Below are positions 35,255 to 47,630 of a stretch of DNA of 64,000 nt, piece by piece (the first letter of the stretch is position 1; the number at the start of each line of letters is the position of its first letter). The DNA is taken from contig MU405258.1 in NCBI GenBank assembly GCA_022836615.1, positions 62,001 through 126,000 on the forward strand, written 5' to 3'. Below the pieces are notes generated by a model. It made no database searches. It had not been told where the DNA came from and worked only from the letters and a program-made list of their open reading frames with translations. Made by a program: the position numbers and the translations under genes. The DNA is from Annulohypoxylon bovei var. microspora. Lineage: Eukaryota; Ascomycota; Sordariomycetes; Xylariales; Hypoxylaceae.

Positions 35255-38200
35255 TTTTAATTCGGCTGTTTCAACAGCGTGTATTATTGCTTTGGTGGTA
35301 GTTATGCCCGCACTCGGTTGAGAGCTAGCTTGTGGATTTCGTCCACGAAATGTGAACGGTAAATAATGAAGATTGGTCATGAGTAAGGATAAGTAGTTGG
35401 GCGAGACAGGTGTATTAAAAGTAGTTAGAAGCAACCGATCCTAGGACAAAGACGTGGAACAGCTTTGCAAGGACATGTATGACACAAGATACGAAGACCG
35501 ACTCCTTAGTGGGTGGGTACACGCTACTTTTTTAGTATATCTCGTTCTCCCTTGACATGGGATATTTTCTTCTAATCTTTGAGATGGGCCATGCCTATTC
35601 AAATACATAGTACAATGGGGACTCTGGAAATTGCAACGGCTTTAGTGACGGTAACCAGAAACAGTCATCAGCCAGTAAGTAAAGGTCAGGCAAAGGATAT
35701 TCCCGCCGCCGTGCTCGGGCAACTCGTCCCATTTTTCTAGCTCATGGTCAGTTTTCGTCGTAAACCAGTCAAGAGACTTTGTAACGTACATAGCGAGTAC
35801 GTACACATGAGCTGTATGGGATGTGTGGACGAATGTAGAAGTAACCAGGGCTAGATTAAGGAACCTTCGATTGCCAGGCTGCCAGGGGCAAATCCGGAAC
35901 CTGGCTGGACCTTGATCGGCTTGGTTAGCTGGTTAGAAACGGTGATAGCCGGCCGGGATCTGCGCTGGTAGTAGATCGTCAAATCGTGAAGAAAAGTACC
36001 AAGATACATGAATGCATGCACCGTAATGGAGCATTTTGAATGCACTGGATCAACGGAAGCGAAGGAGTATCCACCTATCCACACCTGCGGCGGCGGCTGT
36101 GTATCATCGACTTTGATTTTTTTTTTTCCCTTTCCCATTTTTTTCAAGAGGGTAACATCCATTACCTAGAGGATTAATTTTGATGTGTGAGTGAGGAGTT
36201 CAAAGTCTTGAATCTCCTAGTCAGGTGGGGCTTAAAGGCCTGATATCGGCCGGTCGCACCTACATACGGTGGTGCTTGTGTTACTGGTTACTGTGGTACC
36301 TTTAGCCACTGGTAATTGGGAAAGAACTACTTCGTATTTGGTAATGTGATGGCGTGCAAGTCACGCGGTAGAAGGTTTGATAGGGCATAACTTATTCCTA
36401 GCTATCCGCCCTTGTTATTCTAATCATTCCCAATTCTTCAACTTAGTCCATGTCGTCGTCCGCTTCCGGCTTCTTAGTCGTCGTCGTTGTCGGCGCAGTC
36501 CAAATTCCGACCACGCACCCATCGGTCATCCACACCTTTAAAGATGATGGACTGATCATCTCCTAACTACCAACTACACCGTTACATGTGTTGCAATTCA
36601 CGCCGTTCAAGTATTTAAATCATCCGGCCCTGCTGTTATGCTACCATTCCAGTTCCACGAGTTATGGGACTTGTTTCTTCCTAATAGCCAGTCAGGCTGC
36701 ATGGCTGGACCTTTAATCTTCCAAGGTGAGGAATGTACCTTGTACATTACTCTATTCGAGGGAGTTTAATGATCTGGAATCATCGCATCATGAGTTGGTG
36801 TGTGGAGTTGGTTCGCTCTCCTGCGAAACCCGCATATTCATTCATATGATTTCTCCTCAGCTCAGCTTCCCACGTCGTTTATTGCAGCAACCAGCATGAA
36901 CCAGCAATGCAACATCCCCCAAACTTGTTTACACACAGCCCAGACTCGCATCACAATCAGGGCGGAGCTGACCTATATTCTGCGGCACGGGGATTTACTG
37001 GTCTTATGATGTCGCTTAGTAGCAGGTGCAGATGTCTGCAAAAGATCTTTTTTTCGAAACGAAAAAGAATGCATTGTCTTACGAAGGGCATCCCCCCGAA
37101 ATATCCACGAGTTTTCGTGGGGGGTTGGCCTGGACTCAATTCGGCATCTTACATCTCACAATGCCAATTTCAAATTTCTCCCTTCGGGCTCGGCGGTGAA
37201 TACCGATGAAGAGACACCGCCTTGTGAACATCACGATCCATCCATCCATTTCCGTTTTTCAACATACCTAGGTACTGTACCTACCTACCTACCTAGATAG
37301 TTCGTTCTACGTATGATTGTAAGTGGCTTTATTTATGACATGATCCAAAGACTGCGGATCTATGCGCCAAGCTTGATTTGGCTCAAACAGACTCTGCTTG
37401 CATGCATGCATGGTGCCTGGAAGCTGTTCACCACTTTATATCTTTGGCATCTATTACTTCTGTTTACTCAGTCGGGTCTCACAACCTCACTCTCGGCCAA
37501 ACAAACGACCGGGTGAACCGAAGCAAACAGTCGAATCCCTACCGAATCCGTCAATCATTGCTCCGGTTTTTGGCTCAGCCCTGCCGCATTTTGACATGCT
37601 ACCTACATGCATCTTATATTTAAAATGTAATTTGCGTTTGATTGGTTGTAAATTGTTTTATGACTATAACCTAAACTGCTACATACAGCTCGTGGTTACC
37701 GGACCGGCTTGAAGAACCTGATTTTGAAGCCGTATCTACATGCGTACCTATCCAAAGCTTTAAACCTTATCTCCCCTTTTCAGGCGATATTCAGCCGCTG
37801 GACAATGCTTGATTGTTACTGGAGTTCAACCCCTTTATCTCTGCTAAACCTGACGCAGCTCAGAAGGCTTTTCCATGTCTAGTGGCGGAAACTCGATAAC
37901 CTGTCTCGACGGCTCAGACTAGTTTTTCTTCGCTTAAAAACTGCGCCGGTGACGCCCCGCCGCATAAAAAGATAAGGTCGCGCCATCACGACATCGACAC
38001 GTTTGTGGCTGTTGGTAACGTCTCGCACCTGCATTTAGCGATATGGTATCATCCCATCCCTTTTCGGGTGATCCACTCCTCCTAGTCAACTACTAGGCAT
38101 CACCGTATTAGAGCCTCAACTATCACGGTTGCATCAACTCTCAAGTGATAAGGGGTGTCTGCTGATAGCAACAGAAACCTCTTGTCAGTTGATCCTCGCC

Positions 38201-40180
38201 AACTTTCAAGTCAAACCTTAGCTGTATAGGTAGGTACCTAGGTATGTTATTACGCGTCATGTGTTACGCGGGATATATTTGACATTCATCACTGAGTTCA
38301 TATCAAGTCATCCACTCTAAGTGGACCGAAGCTCTATCGAATCTCGACGGCCCGAGCAACTAGGCGTCATAGACTACTGCTGGGTCCGGAAGAGGTTGAA
38401 TCTTCGAAGCTATTTTGAGCACGGTGGTCTATTTATTGGATACCTAGGTATTGTTGGGTTCCATCATTTAAGCACCGGTCCTATCCCGTCCAGCTGGACC
38501 CGCGAAGGTTCGACGCGGTTTTTCCCGAGATAGTACTACGAGACCTAGTTACCTATGGATGAGGCCTTTAAAAGTGCCTGACATGAATCCGTTTTAAAGT
38601 GTCCAGGCAGGCCAAGCTAGCGCTGAGCCTTGGGATTGCTAAGTGGACCTTGGTCTCGTCGGTGGAGCTGCTAGCGGTGCTTGAAAAAAAAAAAGATCGT
38701 AGGTTTCCATATATCCCATGCCACGTGGGGGGCACACTGGCGTATCCTACATACAAAAACCTGAGTGCCTGACGATCCTGTAAAGTCGTAGTGAGGGGAT
38801 TTTGAAAAGAGAGTTCACACCGACCGCTTTCTGTGCATGCGCACCTACATGCGGATTGAAGTTAATAGGCTCGAGACGCGACTAGCTGCGTCGACCGAAC
38901 GGATTACCCTTTTCAAAGTCGTCACCCTATGATTCCTATCCATGCCCGTTCGTTTCTAGATCGAACTTGCTAACAGGGTAGCTAGCCTTACCAGCAGATA
39001 GGGTCCGTAGGGGACCACTCTGTTTCACGGCTTGCCGGGATCTGAAGGGCCGACTAAAACTCGATTCGAGTCAAGGCGAATCGAAGAAGAAGAAAAAAAA
39101 TACATAATAATTACCCTGTTGAGGCTCCTTACCTAGGCGCGTTCTGGACGCGGGCGCCGCGCAGAGACGGCGCCGGTGCCGGCCGCCGACGAATCAGCCA
39201 ACCAGCCTCCCCCTTACCTAAATGCAGGTAAGCTGTCGTTAGAACTTAGCTGTAATTAGGTAGCTACCTAGCTGGAACCGACTCCATTGGCCAGGGGCGA
39301 AGATAAGAAAACAATAAAAAAGTTAAAATCTGATATAATATATCCCAATAATAACCTCTTCACATGCTTACGATATTCGCTCTCGCTCCCATGCAATTAT
39401 TCCTTGCGCACGTAACGTAGGAGCCTCATACATATGTGCTTGTGTTCCTGCCATATCAGTGATGAGATGAGACAGGACGCGCAGCGGCTTCCCTTATCTA
39501 GCCATTCCGTTATAGATCTACAATTAGGTTTTTCGCGTATCGACTTGCGCATGTGCGGAATATGACAAAACGCATTTTAAAATGACGAGTAATACGGTAT
39601 CGCACGGTCAGAGCCGAAGAAACGACAACACAGACCCCCGTTTAGGAAATTCCTGTTTTATTTTATTATCTCCACGAGCATCAAACGACTCGTCGAACTC
39701 CTGCGTGCGTATCATCTACATATCATAGGATCCTATATGTAGACTCCGTACCTAGCCTCCTTAACCTGATTCGATATCTCGTCCAAAACGGATACAACCA
39801 TCCTGCCCTATCCACCCGATGCAGCTGGACGGGGCCTGTCAGAGAAAACTACCGGGGTCCCACACTTAGACCGAAAAGGCACCGGGCCAGCCTCCCGGAC
39901 GGCGAGCGGCAACAGACGGCAAGCTAGGAACCCAACAGGAAAACGATTTTCGTTGGATGGGGCTCCCGTCGTAGCATCCCGGAGATTTTTGTCCTTGTTG
40001 ATATGCAAAATCGCGCTCTAGCCTGTGACTAACGGCAATGAGTAAGATGCCTGTTCTTCACGACTACCTTGCCGTTTACGCATGATATCCACAGAGTCGT
40101 TTGATTTGGTGGATACGGTGGTTCGACGTTGCCTGAGCGTTGCCATCAAACAGATTTAGAGAGCCTCCTCTTTGCCTCTT
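35255..40180. other. Large intergenic region between the arrestin gene and creC
   Basis: Nearly 5 kb with no recognisable gene on either strand, of ordinary base composition rather than RIP-degraded. It has scattered copies of the dispersed TACCTAGGTA-type motif (37265-37296, 38227-38244), a small hairpin at 37105-37120 and a GC-rich patch at 39140-39190. It may hold long 5' regulatory DNA, non-coding RNA or species-specific genes that I cannot recognise. Short frames at 35851-36162 (-) and 37398-37712 (+) are not convincing. Confidence 0.5.
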
Positions 40181-42354
40181 TTATGAGTCTGCTTGGGCTG
40201 GAGAGTCCGATGGTCGGTTCCAAGTTCTGACGTGCCCTAGAATGATCTTAGCATACACAACAATAACATCAACAATCATGATAGCTCTCATTACCTGTCT
40301 TACAACTTGCGATGATAGCATCTTCAGTGAACTCGATCCAGCTGAGAGGATGCTTATCCGCTACCTTTGTTAATACTGGCGGTAATATCGCTGTTCTTGA
40401 ACGCGGCTCGACGGGATGATTAATCGCATTTTCGTCCGCATCTAGCAACGCTGAGACAACAGAGTCTGATCGTATCCTATCAGTCGCTGCCCCCTGAGTT
40501 TCGGCGCGCTGCAACGCGGGAAGTCGAGAGGAGACAGAACCACGCTGTCGACTAGATATCTGTCGATCTATATCAGCAACTTGGCTGGTAATAACTCAGA
40601 ACAACTCACTGCTTTTGGTTTATGCAACATTCCAACGTTGAAATCCCAAAGGCATAATCGACAGTCTTCACCCACACTGCCAAAACGATAGTTTCTCTCA
40701 TCGCATCTCCATGGATCGAACGCGACAGATGTAACCCATGACTGATGGCCCTGGCATCGTGCTATGAGTGTCATTTCTGAAGGGCACCAGATAGAGATCA
40801 AGTCGTCTTGTCCTCCGGTGAGGACGTACTTGCCGTCTGGAGACCAGCATATGCATGTGAATCCGCCGTAATATGCATTATATACCCCAAGAAGTCTACA
40901 AACTTGTTAAGGACCATTCTCACAAAGCTTTTAGGGTCAATGCTTTCGGTACTTACTCTTCTTTAAGATAATCGATGATGCGCATCGTGCCATCCTCGGA
41001 CACCACTGCAAGATGGCGGTTGTCAGGCGAAAATTCGAAAGCGTTAATTCGCTGATTTGACAATTTCCACACAGCCACGGGGTTGCTCTTCTGATTTCTA
41101 GAGTGAACAGATTTCAACACATTAATCTCTTTATAGTGATCGACGCATTTGGGAGCCGAAACGTCTCCATTAGACTGAGTCCCTTCCTCCTCGGCATTGA
41201 AGATCGCGTCCTCTTTCTCCTTGTCATAGACAACTAAGGAGCCGTCCATATGTCCCGCGAGAAATAAGTTTTCTGCTCCTGGTATCCATCGTATCTGGGA
41301 AACAGGTGTCTTGTTAATTACACCCTAAAAATGGTTAATACAAACTCCATCTGGAAGACATATGAAGCCTCACATTCTTATTTAGTCTAGTATATCGTTG
41401 GGACATAGGCTCCCACCATATGATCTCGCCCGTTGAGAAGCCCATGATGATATCAACATGGCTCGAACTCTTGGTGACTAAGTTGACATCGTGACTTAAG
41501 CAATGCGCTTTTGTAAACAGAATCTTAGTCAGATAATCGGCTTTCGTGGGAGATGACAGATCCAGCCATTGAAAAGCACGATTAATGTTGGCAAAGGCAA
41601 ATAGTCCGTCACTCGGTCGATCGGCGAGCTTTTTAGAGAAGGCCTCATTAATAATGACCCGTGAGATAAAGGACGAATTGCTCTTGGTCATGTTATTCTT
41701 CGGTTTGCGTCGTTTGTTGGGGTCTTTGGTTTTCTCTGGCGCAAGCAGAGCATTGCCGTCTCCAAAAGCTGGCGCCGAGATGGCCGTAGCTGACGTCGAC
41801 GGCCCCCCATCACTAAAAGACGTGCCTCTCCCCTCTCCATCGCTACTAAGCTTGGCATCGTTGGAGTAACGTCCTTCACTTGGGTGCTCGGCGATACTCG
41901 GGGATAAAGTTGTAGTCGTTGGGGTTAGCTTAAAGAGAGCTGGAGGCGGTGGTCTTGTTTCTAGACTGAAGACCGAGATCTTGGTGCCTACAGTAGCTGG
42001 TTGCGGTGTTGTCGCTAGCGGATTAGGATTAAGAATTGGCGCCTCGGATGGATGGGGCGGTGGTGTCGCAAGGAGAAGATCTTCCTTAAGCACATATGTT
42101 CCTACATTATAGTATCAGCGCGAGTTCCAATTAACGTCTATTGCTTCTCCTAGAATCGTACCCTCTCCAGCTAAAAATTGGTCTTCGGGGTTCGACAAGA
42201 TATTATTGGTCTCGATCATAGGCGTGGCATGGCCGGCAGCGACAGCAGCATTGTACGCAGCCTGGGTAGGGTACCTAGGCGGAGGCGGTAGCACACTATA
42301 TGCGCGAGACAACTCGGGGTTAGCCGTCTGGGCATGATGATACTCGTGGAACAC
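40181..42354 (-). CDS. creC: Catabolite repression WD40 protein CreC
   Basis: WD40 partner of the deubiquitinase CreB in carbon catabolite repression. Exons on the minus strand are 42354-42162, 42101-41374, 41324-40957, 40895-40610, 40559-40295 and 40236-40181. All five introns are 49-61 nt with GT-AG ends, and the joins match the family ([56 protein letters not shown]). About 631 codons are seen, near the usual size of about 590. The Pro-rich N-terminus ([11 protein letters not shown]) is followed by an [11 protein letters not shown] segment, and WD repeats fill the C-terminal half. The true start is not found: the first exon is open to 42354 without an ATG, and a possible acceptor (TTGTAAG near 42382) suggests another 5' exon. 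Confidence 0.92.
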
Positions 42355-43733
42355 AGCATGTTCCGTAGGGACAAAGCAGCCTTACAACATAATGAGGGTC
42401 TCCTAGACTCCAATTGTGAACCCCCTAAAACTGCGGTAAAGACGCCGTGTAATTCTAGGCATATATGGTAAAATTCGAATTGCGCGAGGCAATTGGACAA
42501 CCTTGAAAGTGGTTTGTTTAGAATAGAGTAGATAAAATAGAGACAATCGGGGTTGGTAAGCGATCTACGTCAGCTTATAATTGTAATGTCTGTGGGTATA
42601 GTATAGGATTATAAGTTGAACTGGGACAACATCTGCTACATGTATTGCTAAAGAAAGTTGGAGGAAGAAGCCAAGGAAGAGGTTGGAGAGTAATGTTGCG
42701 CATTGTTGAAATCGACAGGAACGACTCCCATGTCAAGAAGCTTTCAAGGTCGGGGTTGTCTAAGCTGCTAAGTAAACGATAAACAGGGGTATAGAGAATC
42801 TCGGGATGATGATGTGGGGTAACTCAACTATTTGAAGGCATGGGGGATCCATCGTTGATGAGGGGAAAGAACAACCATACATTAACAGCCTACGTCTTGA
42901 ATGTACTAGCAAAGTAGTACCTACTCTAGGTACATACATGTATGTAACCTTGGAGATCATATATGTACCTCATCTGGCGTAAATACATCAATTTTGGTTT
43001 ATGGATGACGATAGGTGTTCATCCAGTAATTCGGGAATCTGATCCCAATGAGGGACTTGCAGGTATGTAAATGTTCAGGGCTGCATCCCACCTGTAATAG
43101 GTGTACTCTTATAGGTGATAACTTCTGGGGTCCTCGCCTATCAGCTAAAGACATCAAGCACTATGTCATACTATGAGGTACCTATTTACATATTGTCATT
43201 CGTATACCAGACTTCAACACGTTATAAGATCGTACAGGTGAAAGATGAACAGTTGATTTAACATTTTGCACATCTACCTATATTTACGAATTTCGGAGAT
43301 TCATAAGTATTCCAATATTTGTATTAATCGTTGTGGTTGTATTAAGAATACATTATATTTATACATGTACAAATACTAGGCATGTACATGTGTACCTAAT
43401 CGGATAATCACAAGGTTGGCCCGAACAATATCGAATATCGATAGGTAACATCGGATTTCGTCGACCCATTTGCCATCCAATACACCCAATAAGTTCATCC
43501 ACCTCCAATCAACTTAACGTCTGATATGTACTCGTGAAGCGGAGAACGAATCAACATCACTCGCCCGGTTACTACGCAATCATTACCATTCTCTTCTAAG
43601 CTCTAGCTCATCATCTACGGTCTGCGCTCGCATTCAATCAGCTTTCGGACTTCACAACACAACAATCTACACAGTTTTGGAATGAATGGCATTGTAGCGA
43701 AGGAGCTCCATATTGTTGGATTTCTTGACCAAT
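42355..43733. promoter_or_regulatory. Intergenic region between divergent creC and gem1
   Basis: About 1.4 kb holding the promoters, and probably the 5' exon of creC, on one side and the gem1 promoter on the other. No individual site is assigned. Confidence 0.45.
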
Positions 43734-45681
43734 ATGGCAACAGGTACGCGACCCTACAATCCGTCTCATCTATCGCAAATTTAGATGATTAACGACTTCG
43801 GCCTATGCAGTACGAGTCTGCGTATGCGGAGATGAAGGCACCGGCAAATCTAGCCTCATCGCATCCCTTGTTAAGGATGTGTTTGTTAGCAACAAGATCC
43901 AACCCGTCCTACCGCAAATAACCATCCCTCCGAGCATTGGAACTCCCGAAAATGTCACCACGACTATCGTCGATACGTCGGCGCGTCCGCAAGACCGGAC
44001 TACTCTACGCAAGGAGATCCGAAAGTCCAACGTCATCCTCCTAGTCTATTCAGACCATTACAGTTATGAGCGAGTTGCCCTCTTCTGGATGCCTTATTTC
44101 CGCTCCCTTGGCGTAAACGTTCCCGTGGTCCTATGCGCCAACAAATCAGACCTGACCGATAACACCACCCCACAAGTTGTAGAAGACGAGATGCTACCGG
44201 TCATGAACGAGTTTAGGGAGATTGATTCCTGCATAAGAGCCAGCGCTAGAGAGCATCAGAATGTCAACGAGACATTCTTCCTCTGTCAGAAAGCCGTCAC
44301 ACACCCAATCGCACCGCTCTTCGACTATAAGGAGGGGAACCTAAAGCCAGTCTGCGTGTCTGCTCTCAAGAGGATATTCTATCTTTGCGATAAGGACCAA
44401 GATGGATATTTGAATGACGATGAGATTCAGGAGTTCCAGTTCAAATGTTTCGAGAAACCATTGTCCTCCGAAGACCTTGATAACATCAAGTTGTCGATCG
44501 CAAAGTCCGTGCCTGGGTCAGATACTACAAAGGGTGTTGATATGCGAGGCTTTCTTCAGCTGAATAAGATATACGCCGAAAAAGGTCGGCATGAAACCAT
44601 TTGGATCATTCTACGGAAATACCACTATACCGATAGCTTGAGCTTGGAGGACAATTTCATTCACCCGAAGTTCGAAGTTCCAGAATATGCCTCCGCGGAG
44701 CTGAGCCCAGCTGGATATAGATTCTTCATGGACCTCTTCCTACTGTTTGACAAAGATAACGATGGTGGTTTGAACAATCAAGAACTACGCGCGTTGTTCG
44801 CTCCCACCCCTGGCCTACCTTTTTCTTGGATAGAATCCTCGTTCCCATCTACGACTGTTCGCAACGAAGCCGGCTACATCACACTACAAGGATGGCTGGC
44901 TCAATGGAGCATGACCACATTCCTTGAACCGAAAACTACTCTAGAGTATCTCGCATATCTAGGCTTCGAGCCTCCGAACGCTAGGGATTCTCTGACGTCA
45001 GCTTTGAAGGTAACAAAATCTCGTAAAAGAAGGAGACGCCCTGGTCGAGTCGAACGAAACGTTGTGCTGTGCTATATCATTGGCGGATCAGGAGCTGGTA
45101 AATCGTCACTTTTGGACGCCTTCCTCAACCGGCCCTTCGATGGCTTATATAACCCGACCATCAAGCCCAGGAGAGCCGTCAATAGCGTTGAGCTTCAGGG
45201 CGGCAAGCAATGCTATCTCATTTTGGAAGAACTTGGGGAACTTGAACCTGCAATACTAGAGAACCAAGTGAGGCTAGACTCGTGCGATCTTATTAGCTAT
45301 GCGTATGATTCGTCGGACCCGGACTCGTTCTCACATATCGTCGATCTTCGGAAGCGATACCCGCAACTCGACGACCTACCCTCAATATATACAGCCTTGA
45401 AAGCCGACAAGGACAAAACCACCCAACGAAGCGAATTACAACCAGACCAATATACATCGAGCTTGATGATGAGTACGCCGGTTCATGTGAGTGTAACGTG
45501 GAATAGTATTGGTGAACTCTTTGTCGCTCTAGCTGAGGCTGCCACAAATCCAAGCACAGCGTTCCCCAAGAGTGAGGAGCCACCACCGGACCGGACAAGT
45601 CTATATCTCGCTCTAGGAGCGACTACATGTGCTGCCGTGGCGGCGTTCATGATTTGGAGGAGATCCACGAATTCTCTTTAG
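43734..45681 (+). CDS. GEM1: Mitochondrial Rho GTPase Gem1/Miro
   Basis: Outer-membrane tail-anchored GTPase for mitochondrial morphology and inheritance, and a regulator of the ER-mitochondria tether. Exon 1 is only 10 nt (ATGGCAACAG, 43734-43743). After a 67-nt intron, exon 2 (43811-45681) completes 626 aa starting [18 protein letters not shown]. The first GTPase has a P-loop at 10-18, DTS near 58 and NKSD near 114. Two EF-hands have loops [12 protein letters not shown] (near 197) and [12 protein letters not shown] (near 317), both with calcium ligands. The second GTPase has GGSGAGKSS near 428. A hydrophobic segment near 600-620 ends in [10 protein letters not shown], the tail anchor. No exon 1 of other length that I tried keeps the family N-terminus. 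Confidence 0.94.
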
Positions 45682-46634
45682 TAATGCATCCGCTAAAACC
45701 TACACCCTTTTTCATATATGCTTTTAATTCTATTGGTTACGCATATATCAGGCATACGACCTTTCAACTTCATGGATTGCGTGGTTGGCATATAATTTTT
45801 CACGACCCTCACTCCATCGGCTTTTCTTACATGATACCCATCTCTACTACTGTCGTTGAACATCTTGGTGTTAGAGAAACACGTAGACACTTAGTACCTA
45901 ATGAATACATTTTTCAGAACTCCCTTCTAGTCGTTCTATTATACGGTGCCATATTTAGTGTATGGGATGCCAGTTCTCAGTATGAACTTATACTAAGTAT
46001 CATTGATCAGATGGGTTTATGTGGAAACGAAGGGGGCATACGTCACTTGAATGTGACACTGATATATTATTGACATTCACATTTGTTTAGTTGTTCAGAT
46101 TGTATCTTTGACCTCGTCGCCTCCTCCGTGTCCTATCATGTCCGAGGACATGTTGGTAACCTACGAAACAAACTTTGAAGCGACATATGATAGAAACTAG
46201 CACGCCGAGCGAACCCCGGAGCTTCTCGCTAGAGAGCAATGCTATAACGAGTAATAGTAATGGCAATCAGTAATGACGCGAGGAAGAAGTGGACCGCGAC
46301 GAGATAACACCTTACGCGATCAGTCATAGCGCTGCCGAGGTTCTCGGGAGCAATTCGCCGAGTTTTCCTCGATTTCGCCATCGCCTTAGCTACTAGATAT
46401 GGCTTCTGATTTTTTTTCTCTTCTTTCTTCTCTCGTTCGGCGGAACACTTTGACAGGTATCAACGACTAGGTAGCCTGCGCGGGAGGTAGTAGAAGTAGT
46501 CAATCGTTTCATCCCATACACATATCACCTTCCTAGGTACCTACCTACTCAAGACAAGCACCTACTTAGAAACCGAACCTCGAAATCTCTATCAAACCAG
46601 ACGCAACTCTCAACTCAATTCAACTTCCTGAACC
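45682..46634. other. Intergenic region between gem1 and the peroxidase gene
   Basis: Holds the gem1 3' region, one candidate small membrane-protein gene (46229-46381, minus strand) and the peroxidase promoter. A frame at 45627-46073 overlaps the gem1 end and is not supported. Confidence 0.5.
46229..46381 (-). CDS. Candidate 50-aa single-pass membrane protein
   Basis: An uninterrupted 51-codon frame starts at ATG 46381 and ends TAG at 46229. Its N-terminus is strongly basic (MAKSRKTRRIAPENLGS) and is followed by a hydrophobic segment (about residues 28-48, YLVAVHFFLASLLIAITI). That layout is that of a small ER or mitochondrial membrane protein. It would share a divergent promoter of about 250 bp with the peroxidase gene. 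I do not recognise the family, and a chance frame of this length is possible. Confidence 0.35.
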   Translation of the reverse strand: MAKSRKTRRIAPENLGSAMTDRVRCYLVAVHFFLASLLIAITITRYSIAL

Positions 46635-47630
46635 ATGGCGCAAGACACCCAGCCCACGCCCGCCCAACTGGAGGACGTCAAGGACGCGATCCGCGCGCTC
46701 CTCCACCAGCCCTCCTACGACGACGGCTCCGCGGGCCCCGTGCTCGTGCGCCTCGCGTGGCACGCGTCCGGGACCTACTGCGCGGCGACCGACACCGGCG
46801 GCTCGAGCGGCGCGGGCATGCGGTGGGAGGCCGAGGGCGGGGACCCGGCGAACGCGGGGCTGCAGCACGCGCGCGCCCTCCTCGAGCCCGTCAAGGCGCG
46901 CTTCCCCTGGCTGACCTACGCCGACCTGTGGACGCTCGCCGCCGCCGTCGCCATCCCCCACATGGGCGGCCCGGCCATCCCCTGGCGAGGCGGGCGCTCC
47001 GACTTCGAGAACGAGAAGGATGACAGGGTGCCCCCGAGAGGGAGACTGCCGGACGGCGCGCAGGGTGCCGATCACCTGAGGCACGTGTTCTACAGGATGG
47101 GGTTCCGCGATCGGGAGATCGTGGCGCTGAGCGGCGCGCACAACCTGGGCCGGTGCCATATTGATAGGAGCGGGTTCGAGGGCAAGTGGGTCAACAACCC
47201 GACGCGCTTCTCCAACCAGTACTTCCGCCTGCTGCTGGCGAACGAGAAGGAGTGGCGGCGCAAGACGCTGCCGAACGGCGTCGAGCAGTTCGTGTACGCG
47301 GAGAAGGATGCGGAAGCGGAGGCGGGAGCGGAGGGCGAGAAGATGGAGGAGCTGATGATGCTGCCGACGGACATGGCGCTGCTGAGCGACCCCGCGTTTC
47401 GCCCGTGGGTGCAGCGCTACGCGCAGGATAAGGAGCTGTTCTTCGAGCACTTCGCGGAGGTGTTTGCGAAGCTGCTGGAGCTGGGGATTAAGAGGGATGC
47501 GAGTGGTAAGGTTGTTGATAAGGATAGTGCGGAGGAGGGGTACAGGAGCGCGCCGAAGAAGAGCGATACGGCTACGGCGGTAGAGGAGGGCGAGAAGGGC
47601 CTGAAGAGAAAGGAGGGCGCGAAGTTATAG
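46635..47630 (+). CDS. Class I haem peroxidase (cytochrome c peroxidase-like)
   Basis: Reduces hydrogen peroxide. Single exon of 331 aa. The distal site RLAWH gives R39, W42 and H43. The proximal histidine is H169 in SGAHNLG. W185 (EGKWVNNP) sits where the radical-forming Trp191 of yeast cytochrome c peroxidase lies, and LPTDMAL carries the proximal Asp. There is no N-terminal presequence, unlike mitochondrial Ccp1, so this is probably the shorter extramitochondrial Ccp-like paralogue; the electron donor is unknown. The C-terminus adds about 45 charged, low-complexity residues beyond the domain. The gene is very GC-rich, with G or C in most third positions through residue 270, clearly unlike its neighbours. 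A long antisense frame is a by-product of this bias. Confidence 0.9.
   Translation: MAQDTQPTPAQLEDVKDAIRALLHQPSYDDGSAGPVLVRLAWHASGTYCAATDTGGSSGAGMRWEAEGGDPANAGLQHARALLEPVKARFPWLTYADLWTLAAAVAIPHMGGPAIPWRGGRSDFENEKDDRVPPRGRLPDGAQGADHLRHVFYRMGFRDREIVALSGAHNLGRCHIDRSGFEGKWVNNPTRFSNQYFRLLLANEKEWRRKTLPNGVEQFVYAEKDAEAEAGAEGEKMEELMMLPTDMALLSDPAFRPWVQRYAQDKELFFEHFAEVFAKLLELGIKRDASGKVVDKDSAEEGYRSAPKKSDTATAVEEGEKGLKRKEGAKL

Noticed and set aside
35851..36162. 103-codon minus-strand frame after the arrestin gene
   Set aside because: Begins with a basic KGKKKIKV stretch but has no domain, no consistent composition and no recognisable homologue; could be chance.
37105..37120. Small hairpin CCACGA-GTTT-TCGTGG as a terminator
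   Set aside because: Far from any gene end, and intrinsic hairpin terminators are not used by fungal Pol II.
37398..37712. 104-codon plus-strand frame with Cys and His
   Set aside because: Overlaps two other frames of similar size, has no ordered domain pattern and no plausible splice partners.
45627..46073. 148-codon plus-strand frame overlapping the end of gem1
   Set aside because: Overlaps the gem1 coding end in another frame and has no family features.
46620..47450. Long minus-strand open frame (276 codons) opposite the peroxidase
   Set aside because: It is the mirror of a GC3-rich gene; composition is Arg/Ala/Val/His-rich without domain signals, and the plus strand has clear peroxidase active-site residues.
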